A DNA stretch of 64,000 bases. Source: Pyrocephalus nanus. Taxonomy: Eukaryota > Chordata > Aves > Passeriformes > Tyrannidae. The notes below the pieces were generated by a model. It was given only the letters and a program-made list of their open reading frames with translations, did no database searches and had not been told where the DNA came from. Both the position numbers and the translations under genes were made by a program. The stretch spans positions 1,612,001 through 1,676,000 of the forward strand of contig CM076269.1 of NCBI GenBank assembly GCA_038380795.1, written 5' to 3'. Positions 50,060-63,268 of the stretch are shown one piece after another; within the stretch, counting starts at the first letter, position 1, and the number at the start of each line of letters is the position of its first letter.

Positions 50060-51978
50060 GGATAGGGAACATCACATTTTAGCAATGCAATGCATTATCC
50101 ACTGGGTTATGAACCTCTTATGAACTCACATCATGAAGAGGTTGAGAAATGGATTGTGGTAGGGAAGTGTATCAAAGAAAACAAGAGAAGAGACTCAGAA
50201 ACACAGAAGGAGGAAAGACAAACAACCCACTCTCCTTCTGCACCCCCTGTCCCATCTATTCTTTCAGGTGAGACACCCAAGTCATGAATATAGTTCCGAA
50301 CCACTGAGCAAATAACATACAATGTTTTACTAATGTGTAATGACTGCTTTCTACTCAGTGTTCATTTGTTCTTCTGCTGAAGCATTTGCCATTTCACTAC
50401 ATGTTAGGAGAGGTAAATTTACATCCTGCTCCGTGTACGGTATTCAAGGCTTGAATTTCGAATGAGATTGATACTCTTGCTTTTGCTTCTGTGCTTGATA
50501 TATGATGGTGCTTCCACTGAAAGTGATAAATAAGTTGTTGAAATTATAATGATGCGCTAAAAATATCTATACATTTCCAGCTCTGTCTAAATCCCTCTGT
50601 ATATACATTACAGTGTGTCCAAATCTAGATAAAATGCTGCTTGAAGAAGTGAAGGTCTCAATAAAAATTTCATGGCTTTAATTTGATTATTCTTATATGG
50701 ACCTGTCTTCCTGCTAACCACATCTATTATCTGAAAAGCACAGTCACGTTATTATGTTTTGAAACTAAAAAAAAAAAAAAAAAAATCAAAAGAAGGTTCT
50801 TCTTCAAAAATTCTGAAAGTGTATCTATTATTTAAAAATGCTCTTGGGAAACACATTCTTGGAATGCATATACCTTAGAGACACAGGAAATATGAAATAT
50901 CATAATAAAGTAACACAGAAATTTGGGCTAAGATGGAAATAATGTTTTGGAGATTTTTTAAAAAGTATCTTCATGTAATTCTCCTCCTCTCTTATCTTTA
51001 CACTTGTAAATAAAACTGTGGTCTTCCCTTTTAGAGAAGGGGAAGAAATTTACATAATAAATACCACAGCACAACAATGAAACTGTTCCTAGCCTCACAC
51101 AGTTGTCCTGATGTCCTAGAAAGTGAGTCCTGTGTTACACATCTAGAGTATTATCTGATATATTTAATTATTTGAATTATTACTTGATCCCTTTTTAAAT
51201 CATAGTGAACCATCCACCTCAAAACAGTACCTCCTTCCCAAGCAATTCCAAGGCACTTAAAAAAATGTCACTTATATAAATTCCTATATTATTCGCTGGT
51301 TTTCTGTTCTTTTAAATCATAAAGAAGGAAAATATTTTTTAATTCATCTCTAGATTAAAAATTATATCAGGAAAGCTGATGGTCAGTGCAATTAAAAAAA
51401 CTACAGGAATGAAGAAGGTGTTTGATTATCAAAATAAATGCTTTGTTTTAACTGATCAAACTTGAATCCTTCACTAGGACCTCACTTTCCTCTTCTGTGA
51501 AATAAATTAATTTCCTACTGTCTGGGAAATGGGGATACTTAAAATGGTTTATGCTTCCAAGAGTTTGAGATGTTCATAAAGATGGTGCTGGATGAGTGAA
51601 GTATCTGAATTTTTTATTGTACATATAGGACAAAGACATCAATTTCAAGTATATTTTATTGTAATTGTTGAATAAATCCTTTGAGTAAAAAGCCAGATTA
51701 TATTATGTTGCTTTACAGTGGCTAGTGTGCTTTTATGCCTTTAGTAGGACAACATAATGGCACCATTAATATTGTTGTATGCTACAAAATAAACCTGTTC
51801 ATCACCTTAAAATTCCCTTGTGGAGTCCTTTTTCCTGTTCTTACCTCCAGACCTTTGAATTGTTCTGACCATGTGAGAGGCCAAAGTGATTGCTACTGGA
51901 GATAAATCCCCTGAGAATTGCTATGATGTCTCAGCTGAATTCTCTGTATTACTTAAGAAGTTTTCAAAATGTTTGTCT

Positions 51979-51995
51979 GTGTATATATATATATA

Positions 51996-52030
<35 letters not shown>

Positions 52031-52048
52031 TTGTGTGTATATATATAC
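51979..52048. repeat. (TA)n/(TG)n compound microsatellite
   Basis: Alternating blocks of TA and GTGTGT repeats over about 70 bases. All three forward frames and the minus strand are stop-free here, producing false Tyr/Ile repeat peptides. Such an array is probably polymorphic in length. Confidence 0.95.
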
Positions 52049-55000
52049 AGGCATACACTGGCAGTGGGGAATTTCAATTCTTGTGCCTGAGACCCAAATG
52101 TGTATAAAATAATACAGCAAACTAGGGAAATAGTGTAATTAGGGGAAGTCCTACATATCCTACACCTCCTAAAACGTCTCCTTTGTAAGAACACCACAAT
52201 GTTAAGCATCATGATCACAGCTAAACATTTACACTATTATATTTAAAGGCCAGATTGGTGGCAGAACAGGATGGTGCTGTTCAGGTTCTCAGTTCTTGAC
52301 TGGTGAATCAGCTCCTACCAATTTGTATGTGAACAGGTAGAAATGGTGCTTCCAGTCGGGGTCTTGTTACGGGAATTTTTCTTCTGTAACTTCTTTCAGG
52401 AAACCACCCAACTTATTGTCTTTCCAGTTAAAAACTAATACTGTCATTAGCCAAGATTCAAAATCAGGAAACTATTGGCAGGGGTTTTACTTCTAACTTA
52501 ACACTGAATGGTGTCCATCATTATTTTTTTTATTTGGCTTTTGAGAAGAGTTCCCATTCAGGCACCCCATCCTGTGGTACAAGTGAAGAGCTGAAGTTTA
52601 TTTCTTCATTCCAGGGCATTACAGCTTTGCAGATGGAACTGCTCCTGTTAGAAAATGAACATTAAATTTACAGGTTGTGACTCAAGGGGCAGGTCTGTAG
52701 TCCAGGCAGCAGTAGAAGAAAGGTTGTTTAACCAGAGCTACACAATTAGGGAAAGTTATGGTAGCTGCATACTCAGCTCACAAAGTTAATGCTGTTGTTG
52801 CTTTAAGGGGAGGAAAATTTCTCATATCTTAGCACATAAAATTAAAAACTGTCCAAAGCCCCAAAAATTCTGCTTCCAGCTTTTTCTTAAAACATTTCCT
52901 GTGAACTCCTACTTTAAAATGGTGCATTGCTCCTGTGACAAGGCTTTGGAAGGGACATTCTAGTGTACATGCTCTGAGGTTAATTGTCCTGTTCAGATTA
53001 ACTTCTCTAAATGTATGGCACAGAAGGGTTATAAGCCTTACAGATAAAATGAAGAATATAATATTTCAGTAGTTAAGTCCTTGAGTAGGAATAATTTCCT
53101 TCCAGCCATAACCACTGGCAGAAGAGGAATATTGTTTCTGTGTTGAGTCTGTGAGGCTGATACAGGCTCTGGTCATCAGCTGATGACACACACAGAGCAC
53201 AACTTGTTGGTCAGCTCCAAAGTTAGCTGTGTGTCACCTTCACACTTCCAGTCCTGCTCCAGATACAGGGGACCAGATTTCTGGCCCCAGCCAGAGAAGT
53301 CTGAATGCTTCTCTAAATTACCCTGGCTACTAATTGTGCCAAACAGCCATTCTGGTATCCAGTAATCTCAAGGCAGAGTGCAGGTTTGGCCACATTTCCT
53401 ATGCAAGTCCCAGGCAAGCAGATGGTTGGAGAATTGTGCTGGCATTTGCACCCTTTTGTAAGTCTGTGTGCTCTGGGTGATGCTTCCACTGGTAAATGCA
53501 GGCATTAGTGACACTTGGCACTGACAGCAGAAGACAAAGCAGCCTGGAAAAGAGACACATTCTGTACCTAATAGACAAAATGGGTATAAGAGTTATGTTA
53601 CACCTACCAGGTACAGTCTGAAAGGTTTTCCACTCTTTTGGACTCCTAAACGAGTCTATTCTTGAAGTGTTTTCTATTTCAGTCAACTTATTTTAAAATA
53701 TAGTTAAGGTTAAATGACAGATTTTCATGTTTATGATTGTATTTCTTTCACTGAGTTCCCCAGTGAGGTGACAGCAGCTGTGACCTTGCAGTGGACGCCT
53801 GACAACTTCCACTGGCTACAGCAGACAAGTTTTTATTTGCTGCAAGGGTGCTGTAGCTTCAAGTTTATTTTAGGCATGCCCTTTAACTGCACTGATCACT
53901 TACCATTGCTCTGGCATGATAAAATAACAGCCCCAAGAGGAACTCTTACAGGTGCACGAACTTCTTGTGCTGGAAGATGAGGCAGACTGATACTAGTGAA
54001 TGTCAAAGAATGCCCTGATTTTGCAAAGACAAAACCGCAATTTTCATGTTAATGAACAGACTCCCGTTGTCATTAAATCCTTCAAGAGGTATTCAGTTAG
54101 CAGGCAGATCAAATGCTTCAAACCAGGTTCAGGTAACCCTAGCCTACAATTAAATGTCATTTCCTCTTGGGAACAATTCTTCAACAAGAGAGCAGCAACA
54201 GTGCCAAGAACGTGTCAGCAGCTGCAGCTGCAACTGGGAAAGCAGCAGGTTGTATTTCAGTGACTTAATTTGTTGTCTTAAACACAACCCTGAGAACTTC
54301 AGGTCTAAAAAGGTGACAACGTGAGGCTGGGTGTGTTGGTGATCTGAGGCCAACATTAGAGAACGGGAAGATGTTTTCTGTCAGTGCAGCCACAAAATCT
54401 GCTCCTTAACTCACTGCCTCACCTTTGACAGAAAATAAACCTACTTAAAGTCCAATATCTGTCAAGTAGAAATCAAATGTCAGTCTTCCATTCTCAGATG
54501 CAAAATTCGGAAGGCAGAAGAAATTGCTCTCTTACAATCTGATTTTAAGAGAAGTCGAGATCAATGCTATCGATTTAACAAGAAACTTAATTATTCATTT
54601 TATATCTAGTTTATTACAAAAGTTTGCCACGTGTTGACTAATTATTTTGCCAGGAGATTGTAACTGTCTAAATTAATAATGGAAGAGCGCAGAGTTTACC
54701 CTGAGGCTGCAAAGATTGGGAACAAACAGGGGAAAAAAAAGCTGGTTTAAGGAAGCTGGAAATATCCATGTGATTACAAGCTTCAACCTCTCACCAAGAT
54801 GAAGCAGAAGGAAAGCTGCCGTTATTATTTCCCACTGGAGGATAATTAAATACAAATAATAAAGATCTGTGGGGTTATAATCTCCCTTTGTCAGGAGGTG
54901 TATCTCTGAATGACAGCTGTCACAGGCCCTGGCTATGTGTGACACAGATTATTTGAAGCTCTAATTGTGCAGAGAGAAGTGCAATTCTCAGAAGATGTGG

Positions 55001-58000
55001 CACTGCAGACTGTGAGAGGAGTCCTTTGGCTGTGGCTGGAAGATCATGTGAACACACAGCACAGCTTAACTGAAAAGAGAGTTAAATAAATATGTCCTTA
55101 ACACGAAGGTCAAAGTCAGAACAAACCCACTTTTCCTGAAAGGGGAGATCTAAGAAAGTGACTTTCAGCACCGCCGGGGCAAAATCAGCCAAAGACCAAA
55201 AACACATCCTTTGAAAATTAGCTGAGGGGGTGGCATGTCACATAATGACAATCAGTCCAAAAATTCCATGACAGGAACCTTCATCAGTTAAATATTTTAT
55301 AATATGTCACTGGCACTTAAGAAGGTAAAAGAAAACCTTCCTATAGAGCTATTAGGCCAGGCCTCTTCCTTTCCATTTTGAGTCAAAAAGTTGAATGTAA
55401 TTTAGAACATGTGCAAAAGCAACAGAAAAGTGATTATTTCTGAAGCATAACCAACATTAAAATTGCACACTTTAGGTTTTTTTTTGGGAAACCAGCAGCA
55501 CTCTGAGAGCAGTTTTGCCTGAGAGAAAAGCAAATCACGTATTTTTCTTACAAGGAGGGTGATTGGGTAATTTTAACTTGAAAATTAGAAATGGGAGGAG
55601 CAGCCACACTAAATCTACAGCACTATTAAAGCCTTCACATGGCCTTTAGGGTCTGGTTGCACAGAACAAGCAGGTAAACAAATGAACAAACAAATCCTTA
55701 CACACATACATGTTAAGTGAAAGACACTGGGAAATTTGTACAGACCCAAACTCCTGGAAATTATAAAGTGTGTTTATTTGAGTCAAGAGAATGGGTCTTA
55801 AAAGCTTTTGTAAAAAAATAACTTGGAAACTGGGCTATATTTTGTTTCATTTTAATTGAGTACATAACAATTAATCTCACAGGACAGATGTTCTTGTGGT
55901 AGTTTTTTTGTCTGTTTTTTTTATCAAGGAATACTATAAAAGCCATCAAGATCAAACTAAGCATGGTGAAGACTCACATAGACTAGGAAAAAAAATCATC
56001 TCAGAAGTGTTAGTAACCTCCCTTTTTCCACTCCTGTATTATTTCAGGGTGTTCAGAATGTAGATAATGCAGTGTTCACACTCAGGAATGCTGTAGGCAT
56101 TTTTTTTCTGCTGCATATAAATGAGTTTTTATTAATGCTTGTAAAACCTCTGCCCAAGAAAATGTTGGGTCAAACAAGGAAACCTTTGTAACTTCTGAAC
56201 TTCTTGCAAATTCAAGCAATATAACTTGATCTTTTTTTTTTTCTATGTTCATCTGTGTGCATTTAAAACATTTTTGCCTATTGGTCTAATGTAAATGCCT
56301 TGATTTAAGGGCTTGAAGAAAAGATGCTAAAGCTTTTTTTTTAAGAAATCCAACTTTTCCCAAGACTATGCTCACATTATTCATTTATTTTTGTTTTACT
56401 AGGTTTTTGTTCATAAGAATAGAAACTTCACAGCTTGATAAATTACATGTCAGAACCTGTTCCTGTTTATTGTTTGGGGGCTTAAGGGATTATCCAAAAG
56501 GTTCTGGCTTTCTGTTCTCAGGTTTTTTATAACCACTTGAATCGTAGAGGTAGACACACAAATATACACAAAGTACTTTCGACAGTTGATGGCTGTATTT
56601 TTTATTATTATTGCTATTTGTAATACATTTAGCCATTTCTCCATGATTTTCTAAGGAGGTTTTAGGCACATCTGTTTATCTTACCTTTTTCAAAAAGCAC
56701 GGGTTTACCTGCAGAAATAATTGTTCCTTTGTGTTATAAATCACAGAGATGCAGGCCCCTAAAGCTCTATTGTGTGTGATTTAAAAACTGAAATAAGCTA
56801 AAAGGCTCAACAGAGGATGAATACAAAACCTGAAATTGCTTTGACAGTAAGGATGCAATAATTTATTTCTACTCACTATTAGAAGTTCATCGAATCTAAG
56901 TCCATTAAATATATCTGTAAATGCATGAAGTATTTAAATATGCTTATGTGCTAATTGAGTCATCTTTTAAAAATATATTTGGTGCTGTTGTGCCTAGAAT
57001 ATCCTTTTATTGTATTGGACATTTTCCAGAAATTTTAAAGATTTTGTTGGGGAGGGGGATGGTTTTGATTTCCGAGTTGCATTTTTGTGACACATGCAAT
57101 CATTTAGATAGGTTAGTGACAGTAAATGAAGAAAATCAGAATTAGGACTGCATTATTAAGAGGGTCATCCTTGCTAAGCTGGTACACATTTGATTGCATT
57201 TTGATAGCTTGATATGGAATCACATTTCGGCAATAAAAGGTACGAGTCCCTGGTTACTGCTGTGGATAAACAGCAGAGCTCTGACCAGACAACCTTCTCC
57301 CACCCTGTGTTTCACCCTGCACTGGTGGATCTTGGGGCTGGCTCTGATCTCTTGGTGTCTGATAGCAGACTCTCCTGCAGGGAGATGACACACAGCAGCT
57401 CACAGATCCTGGATCAGTGGTGGGATGTGGCTCACTTGCTGCTTTGAGAATCACCAGGAGTTCAGTGGGACTTGCTGACTGCTCAGAGTTCCACAGAAGT
57501 GAGGCAGAGATCTCTTCTGTTGCTCCACACAGGGATTCAATCAGCAGCCAGTGCAGCTTCACATCTTATAGGGCAGACCTCAGCCCAAAATTCAACCCAA
57601 CGTTCAATCTGCAATTTCAAATGTTTCAGGACCTTCCCACTCGGATTCCCACCCCACCAATTGTCAGATATGGCTTCAACACTCGGTTTAATTACACTGC
57701 AGTCGAAATCTGCTGCTGTGCAGGGAAACTATTATCCTTTGGCTCTCAGAGAGCTGCCTTAAGGCCTGTTCCAGAAGTCCTGTGACAAGGAAAACTCTCA
57801 ATGGCTCTGTTTAAACAGACTAATTGCAATGAAATCTTTGCCGGGGGTAAGGCTGGAGGCCCTCAAAGACAATAGCATTGATTGAGACTGCTGAAATGCA
57901 ATATCTCTGTTATACAATGAGCTTTACAGAGCTGAGCAGAAAAAATATTTTCCCTGTCATGAAATCGTGGTTTTTTTCTTGCAAGTAATGTTATCTCTGG

Positions 58001-58919
58001 TTTGGCTACTGGTTCATACCTACAAGGCAGAATTAGATACTAGCAGCCCCTCACTTAACATCCTGCTTTTGCAGCATCCCTCTTTCTAACATCTACATAA
58101 CTTATTATTATTATTTCCATCCCAGACATATCTCTCTACATTCATATTTTCAAATACCAATTTCTGATAGTAACATTAGAGTAAATCAGCCCTACTGACA
58201 CGGGGCCTACAACAGCTAAACAGGAACAAAACAGCACCTGTGCCTACGAGACAGGTGGGGAACAGGAAGAAGGACAGAATACAACGTCAAAAAACATTCC
58301 CATGAGTCGGATAATGTGTTATTGAGAAGGTGCTTATCAAATTATTCTGGAGACCTAACATTAGCATGCAAAAGGATAAAATCAAAACCTGGAAATTCGA
58401 TTGGCAAAAAGTGAAAGGAAACACAGGACTTGAGGCTGTGCCAGTTAATATTCTGCTATTAAAAGCAAAAATTGACTGAACTGTGCAAAAAATTACATCT
58501 GAAACTTCTGAGTTAAGGAGAGGTTTCGCAAACCCAGGCTGATTTCAAAACCTTTCAGCTATGAAAGGAGTTTAAAATGCAGGAATTAGCAAAGTATTTT
58601 TTGTAGTTTCTACATGATATATTTCATTTTTCAATTTCATTATTGAAAAAGCACTTTCATTGTGTCTCTTTTAACGTTTATTTTTCAAATGAAATATTCA
58701 TACAGTTTTTAAACTTGCTTCACTGAAAATCAAAAGGAAGGGATATTTTGGTTTAAAAGAAGCAACATCTTTTACAGTAAAGAAAACTTTATTGTTTCTG
58801 CAGCATAATATCTGTGAAAGTAAAGTCTGGTATTTCATAGGCCTGAAGGGTCTATAATGCAATAATTTCATTGATTGAATGGGTAAATAAAACAGGCATT
58901 CCTATTCCTCAGCTCTCTC
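52049..58919. other. non-coding DNA, no gene seen
   Basis: Mostly unique sequence. The candidate element with the TGACAGCTGTCA palindrome lies at 54831-54970. Between 57240 and 57790 the sequence is GC-richer with overlapping open frames on both strands (up to 122 codons), none of which I recognise. Confidence 0.65.
54831..54970. promoter_or_regulatory. candidate cis-regulatory element with TGACAGCTGTCA palindrome
   Basis: A perfect 12-base palindrome TGACAGCTGTCA (54911-54922) holds two TGACA half-sites of the MEIS/PREP/TGIF (TALE homeodomain) type around a CAGCTG E-box. Within 70 bases on either side lie TAATTA (54843-54848), GGTTATAATC and CTAATTG homeodomain-like sites. Motif content is seen in the sequence; enhancer function is inferred and conservation cannot be tested here. 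Confidence 0.35.
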
Positions 58920-58946
58920 TTTTTTTTTTTTTTTTTTTTTTTTTTT
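58920..58946. repeat. poly-T run, 27 bases
   Basis: An uninterrupted T27. On the minus strand it would be a poly-A tail, but the sequence at 58947-59040 shows no recognisable retroposed element. A second T13 run lies at 59061-59073, with an A-rich stretch between them. Confidence 0.95.
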
Positions 58947-59889
58947 GACTCTGTGGGTAAAGATGAATTTTACATCTAGAGTTTGAAGCAAATTAATTAA
59001 AAAAAAATAAATAAAAAATAATCACCTTTCCAAAATGCAAGACTCCTGAAGCTTTCTCTCTTTTTTTTTTTTTACAAGCTAGCAAAGGGTGAGACCTAAA
59101 AACACAGAGGCACTGAAACACAGACAGAAAAAAGCTCAATCTGCAGCCCTCTCTGCAGGTTTTAAGATGGCATCAGAGCCGCTGCAGCTTCAGGAGCCAC
59201 AGGCACAGCCTGAGTGGGGCACCCTGCCCGTGGCCAGCCCTGGCCTTCGGATTATCATGCTGTAATATTTATAAGGGCAGCAGCAGCAGGTCCAGGACAG
59301 CTGCAGAAAATGCAGACATTGCAGATCAGCTGGAAACTGAGTGAAAAAAAAAGCTGGTTCTGTCATATTTACCAGGCCATGGTTACAGACCTTCTCCACT
59401 CTGCTGCCTGCCCCAGGCAGTGGGAAGGGACCGTGATCATAATACATCAACAGTGCACTGTTCCATTTTTACCTGAAAAGATTATGCTCATTTCGAATTA
59501 TTGCATGCAGTGCCAGTCAATCAACATTTTTTTCATTCTTCAGATCACACTGTGCTGGTTTCAAAGGGGGCTCAGGTCGTCTTTTATTGCAGTGGGAAGA
59601 AAGAGATAAAAGAGCTTAGCTGATTTCAGTTAATGGAAGCAAAACCTTGCCTTTGTTTTTGATTTGGAAACTAGTTTCACTGGTACCTATTTTTATTTTT
59701 GGCTTTTTAACTATTAAAATATAGGGATTTGATGATTAAGCAGTGCAATTAACCATGACAACATTCTCTAAATTTAAAATATAATTACAAGGTAATGATC
59801 AAGGGAAGTGGGCATTTTTGCCTGATAAAAGTGGAAGTGCTGCTGCCCTGATACATGCCAACCTCCATTAGCTTTGTTGGTATCTAACC

Positions 59890-60000
59890 TCCAGGTATTG
59901 CATTAATCTGGAGCTATTATTACAATTGCTATCTATATTCCAGTGCAGACGTCATTGTTATGGATGGTATTATAAATTCTTTATCTTTGTGAGAAATACG
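59890..60000. promoter_or_regulatory. candidate cis-regulatory element with SOX/POU-like composite
   Basis: AGACGTCA (59947-59954) is one base from the CRE consensus TGACGTCA. It overlaps CATTGTTATGGATGG (59953-59967), whose first ten bases equal the SOX half and start of the POU half of the known SOX2-OCT4 composite site. Nearby are CATTAATC, ATTACAATTG and TTTATCT. The cluster is suggestive of an enhancer but unproven. Confidence 0.3.
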
Positions 60001-61571
60001 AGGTCTTTGAAGATCCTCATAATCCAGCCATTTGGGGAAGTATCCACAGCAAATTGCACCAATTTGAGTTTGCTTTAATCAATCTCTTGTCAATTCTTAA
60101 TGAAGAATGGTACTCATATAGCAGATACTGGTGTTTAGATCGAGGTTTGTAGAACCTTACATTGTCTGCAGGATCAGACACTGATTTCTGGAATTGCATT
60201 CATGTGTAATGATTTAGTGCTTACCAGAATATGTAAAAAACCCGATTGATCACTTTTAAAGCATTGCCTGTCTTTGAGTAATGTATTACTATGTGTTGAG
60301 TTCTATTTTAAACATTTCATTCTGTATTCATTGACATGAGAATAAATCACTAGCCTTCAAAGGCAGGCAAAGCAACAATTAAGAACAATATTAATTAAAA
60401 TTAATTATCCTTTCCATCACCATTATTATTCCAAAAGAACCTATTCAAATACGTCATTATTCTTTAAATTTTAGCCAGGAAAACACTGAGAAAGCTGTTT
60501 GATTATTTAATGTCAACTTGCTTGGTTCAACGAAACCCATTCCGGTGAGCTGCAAATCTGGTTTTGATATGCAAAATCCATTTTCAGTGTCAAAAAAAGG
60601 AACACCTTTCAAAATCCTTGAGATGGCACGAAGCTTTTGGAGGATTTGGCCAGTTACTGATGAAGCTGTGAAAGCACTGTCCTCAATTCAGCATCTGCAG
60701 CCTTTGACTCCAGCCCATTGTCCCTCGTCCAGCGTGCTGATTGTGGCTGGTGGGCAGGTGGTTTGCTGCTGGTCTGTCAGCCTCGTGGTTTGAATAACAA
60801 AGTCTTCCAGGCTGCTGCTCAGCACCAATCTGTGAGGTGTCAGAGTCCCACATCTTCTGTGGCCATGGGCATCTGCGTGATTCACCAGCCCGAATGACAA
60901 GGGAAGGGGAACACACTCAAAAAGGTCCCTTAATGGCTTTGTCAGGTCTGAAAGAATTCCTTTGTTCTTCCCTCATCCTGGCCTGCCCCTGCTATTTAGC
61001 AACGTGCGACTTGACGATCCACAAAGCACTTAACCTTGTGCTCAGCAGCCAAGAAAAATAAAAGGTAAGCAAGGAGAGTGGGGAATTACACAAAACAATG
61101 CAGATCACAGGTATGCAATGAATTGTGTGCACTTCTAAGTAGGCTGAAACACCGGGAGCGGCAAGAAGACAAGGGCTACAGTGCAGGGAGTAATGCTGGA
61201 TGAATGGCATGATGTAGATTGAAAATGATCAATACATTTCAGTGGGAGAACTGAGAGAAAAACCAAAATTTTAAGGATTGTAATGATAATAGTCAATTCA
61301 GACAATGGCATCACTGGGTTCCTATCAGGCTTAAGGGGCAAAGTCTCAGATGGTATAACTTGTCATTGCAGTGCTAATATCAGAAGAGCTCTGGCAATTT
61401 ATGCAAGCTGAAGATCCACCCCCCAGCAGCTCAAATGCAGCTTCTGGGCACTGCTGAGAAGGGACACCAGCAAGCTGTTCCTAGCTCTCATGGCCACAGT
61501 ATCTCTGCTCACCACCTCCTAACCAAGTAAATACACAAACAGTGCTCTCCAGAAATGATTCTGCAATTGAA

Positions 61572-61616
61572 GAGCTTTAAAAAAAAAAACAAACCCAAAA
61601 ATAAACAAAAAAAAAA
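61572..61616. repeat. A-rich tract
   Basis: A-rich sequence broken by CAAACCC and TAAAC, ending before GGCGCCCC. It is followed about 80 bases later by a TTTTG microsatellite. Confidence 0.9.
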
Positions 61617-61693
61617 GGCGCCCCATCATATGAAAATCAATGAAATTAATAAAAAAAGTCTGCTTACGGCAAAAAACGGCCTGAAATAGAAGG

Positions 61694-61694
61694 A

Positions 61695-61722
<28 letters not shown>
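61694..61722. repeat. (TTTTG)n microsatellite
   Basis: About five units of TTTTG ending in TTTTTTAAAG. Confidence 0.95.
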
Positions 61723-61727
<5 letters not shown>

Positions 61728-63161
61728 GAGCAAAGAGATAATATCCACAGAACACAGTGGATGTGTTATCACCAGCATGAAAAAATATTGATTTGTGTGC
61801 CTACCAGCTAAGCTAAACAGTTGGTGGGTTACAAAAATATGCAAGAAAAAAAAAAAAACAGTTCCCTGTTCTCATTTGATAGGAGACATAAGCTGAGAAA
61901 GTTCAGAACTCGACTGGCTCTTCTGTGATTCTGAAATGTGTCAAGTAATGCTTGAAATGGATCAAGAGTATTCCCTTCAGCTCTGTGCAAAAAATGTCCT
62001 GGTCTCAGCTGCATCATTTGATGTGCTGCATTGACAGAAGCTTGTCTAGAAAGACAGATCATTAGATAATGTGCTGGTGTACTCCAGCAGAAATGTACTT
62101 TTTAAGAAATAGAAATTATTAATACTGCTGTGATCCAAGAGCTGCAAAATGTCCTTCTTTAACTATCGACTTAAACAAGGATTCAGAGTCAAAATTTCTG
62201 TATTTACCTGTCATGCCTTGTGCTGTGCAATATATTTCTCTAAAAATACTTATCTGCTGTAGGTACATATGTGTTATCATATAAGGGATCACAGTGTATG
62301 GGCTTGATCTACACTGCTGTGGTATCCTTCTGTCCATAAAAGAAAAAAAAAGTCTTTCTGAGAAAGTAAATCCACTGAAATGACTCTCAGAATTTTTTAG
62401 TCCCTTCTTTTTTACTTCCCACATGGATGCTCCTTTCAAATTTACAAGTTAAATAATTTTTTTTCACTGAAATAGAAGTCTATAAGGTTCCTCTGAAATT
62501 AGATCTTAATTTTTGCATTTTCCAAATTGTGTTATTAGACTACAGTCTAAAGACTAATAATAATTAGGTTCCACAGAGCTGGGAGAAGGTTGAAAAATAT
62601 CATATAGGCCCTGCTACATACTTTGAAACAAGAATGATCAAGGGACTTTCAAGAGTCAGAATTGTTTAGCTGAGCAAAACAACTGAGGTCTGCAAGCACA
62701 TCTGATTGCTGCCTAAAGAACACATGGTAGGAGTAAATTTTGAGCAGGGATATTGTAAGCTAAAGGACAATGCTGTCACTGGGAAAAAAATGGTGATGAC
62801 TGTAAACGTATTTAGCTGGAAATGAGACAGTTTTAAGCCATTAGAATAATGTGTTTCTGGAACTGCCTCCCAGAAGAAGGGCCACAGAAGCTACAAGTCA
62901 GGAATGAGTTGCCTCAATAGTTATGGAGTTAATTATTTATTCTTTCTGTGTTTCCAAGTGCCATTATCAGTTCTTGTGCTTACTGTGTGCTTTGAATGAA
63001 GGATCTACGCCCATCATGGAAATGACACAGAAGTGCCATTTTCAAGAGGTTATTTGTCTTGTCTAGGATCCCTGGATACAAACAGCATTCTAAAAACTCA
63101 GAACTCCACTATGGGCTGTGTCCAGACATGCTCTGCATCCTCTTGCCTGTTGTATTCCAGC

Positions 63162-63268
63162 ATTTGAGCAATCTGGTCCAGTGGAAGGTGTCCCTGTCCA
63201 CAGCAGAGGGTTGGAATTGGGTGATCTTTAAGGTCCCTTCGAACCCCAGCCATTGTCTGATTTTTGAC
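63162..63268 (+). mobile_element. CR1 LINE, 3' end fragment
   Basis: A second CR1 3' end on the + strand, of a different subtype from the one near 17.5 kb. Seen here are TTTGAGCAATCTGGTCCAGT, GGAAGGTGTCCCTGTCCACA, GCAGAGGGTTGGAATTGGGT, GATCTTTAAGGTCCCTTCGA and ACCCCAGCCATTGTCTGA. The GTGTCCCTG plus GATCTTTAAGGTCCC combination is typical of one common avian CR1 group. The terminal short repeats are degraded, which suggests an old insertion. The element may extend upstream towards 63080, but the similarity there is too weak to call. No coding capacity remains. Confidence 0.88.

Larger units (their letters stand above)
44581..51978. other. non-coding DNA, no gene seen
   Basis: Holds the TG repeat at 44937, the 16-base direct repeat at 46176, the possible CR1 scrap at 49534, a TTTG tract at 50031 and A19 at 50767-50785. 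A 155-codon open frame at 46446-46913 matches no family I recognise. Confidence 0.65.
58974..63161. other. non-coding DNA, no gene seen
   Basis: Contains T13 at 59061-59073, a GC-richer stretch at 59160-59260, the SOX/POU-like candidate at 59890, the A-rich and TTTTG tracts near 61.6 kb and a faint CR1-like stretch at about 62860-62950. Open frames on both strands around 60.5-61.0 kb overlap each other and match nothing known to me. Confidence 0.65.

Noticed and set aside
51886..52218. Tyr/Ile repeat open frames on both strands
   Set aside because: They are translations of the TA/TG microsatellite.
57240..57790. Cluster of overlapping open frames that might be an exon
   Set aside because: Frames overlap on both strands, none has a clear acceptor and donor pair that I could support, and none resembles a known protein.
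62850..62955. Possible very old CR1-like fragment (CTGGAACTGCCTCCCAGAAG)
   Set aside because: The similarity covers only about 25 bases and the flanking blocks do not follow the CR1 order.
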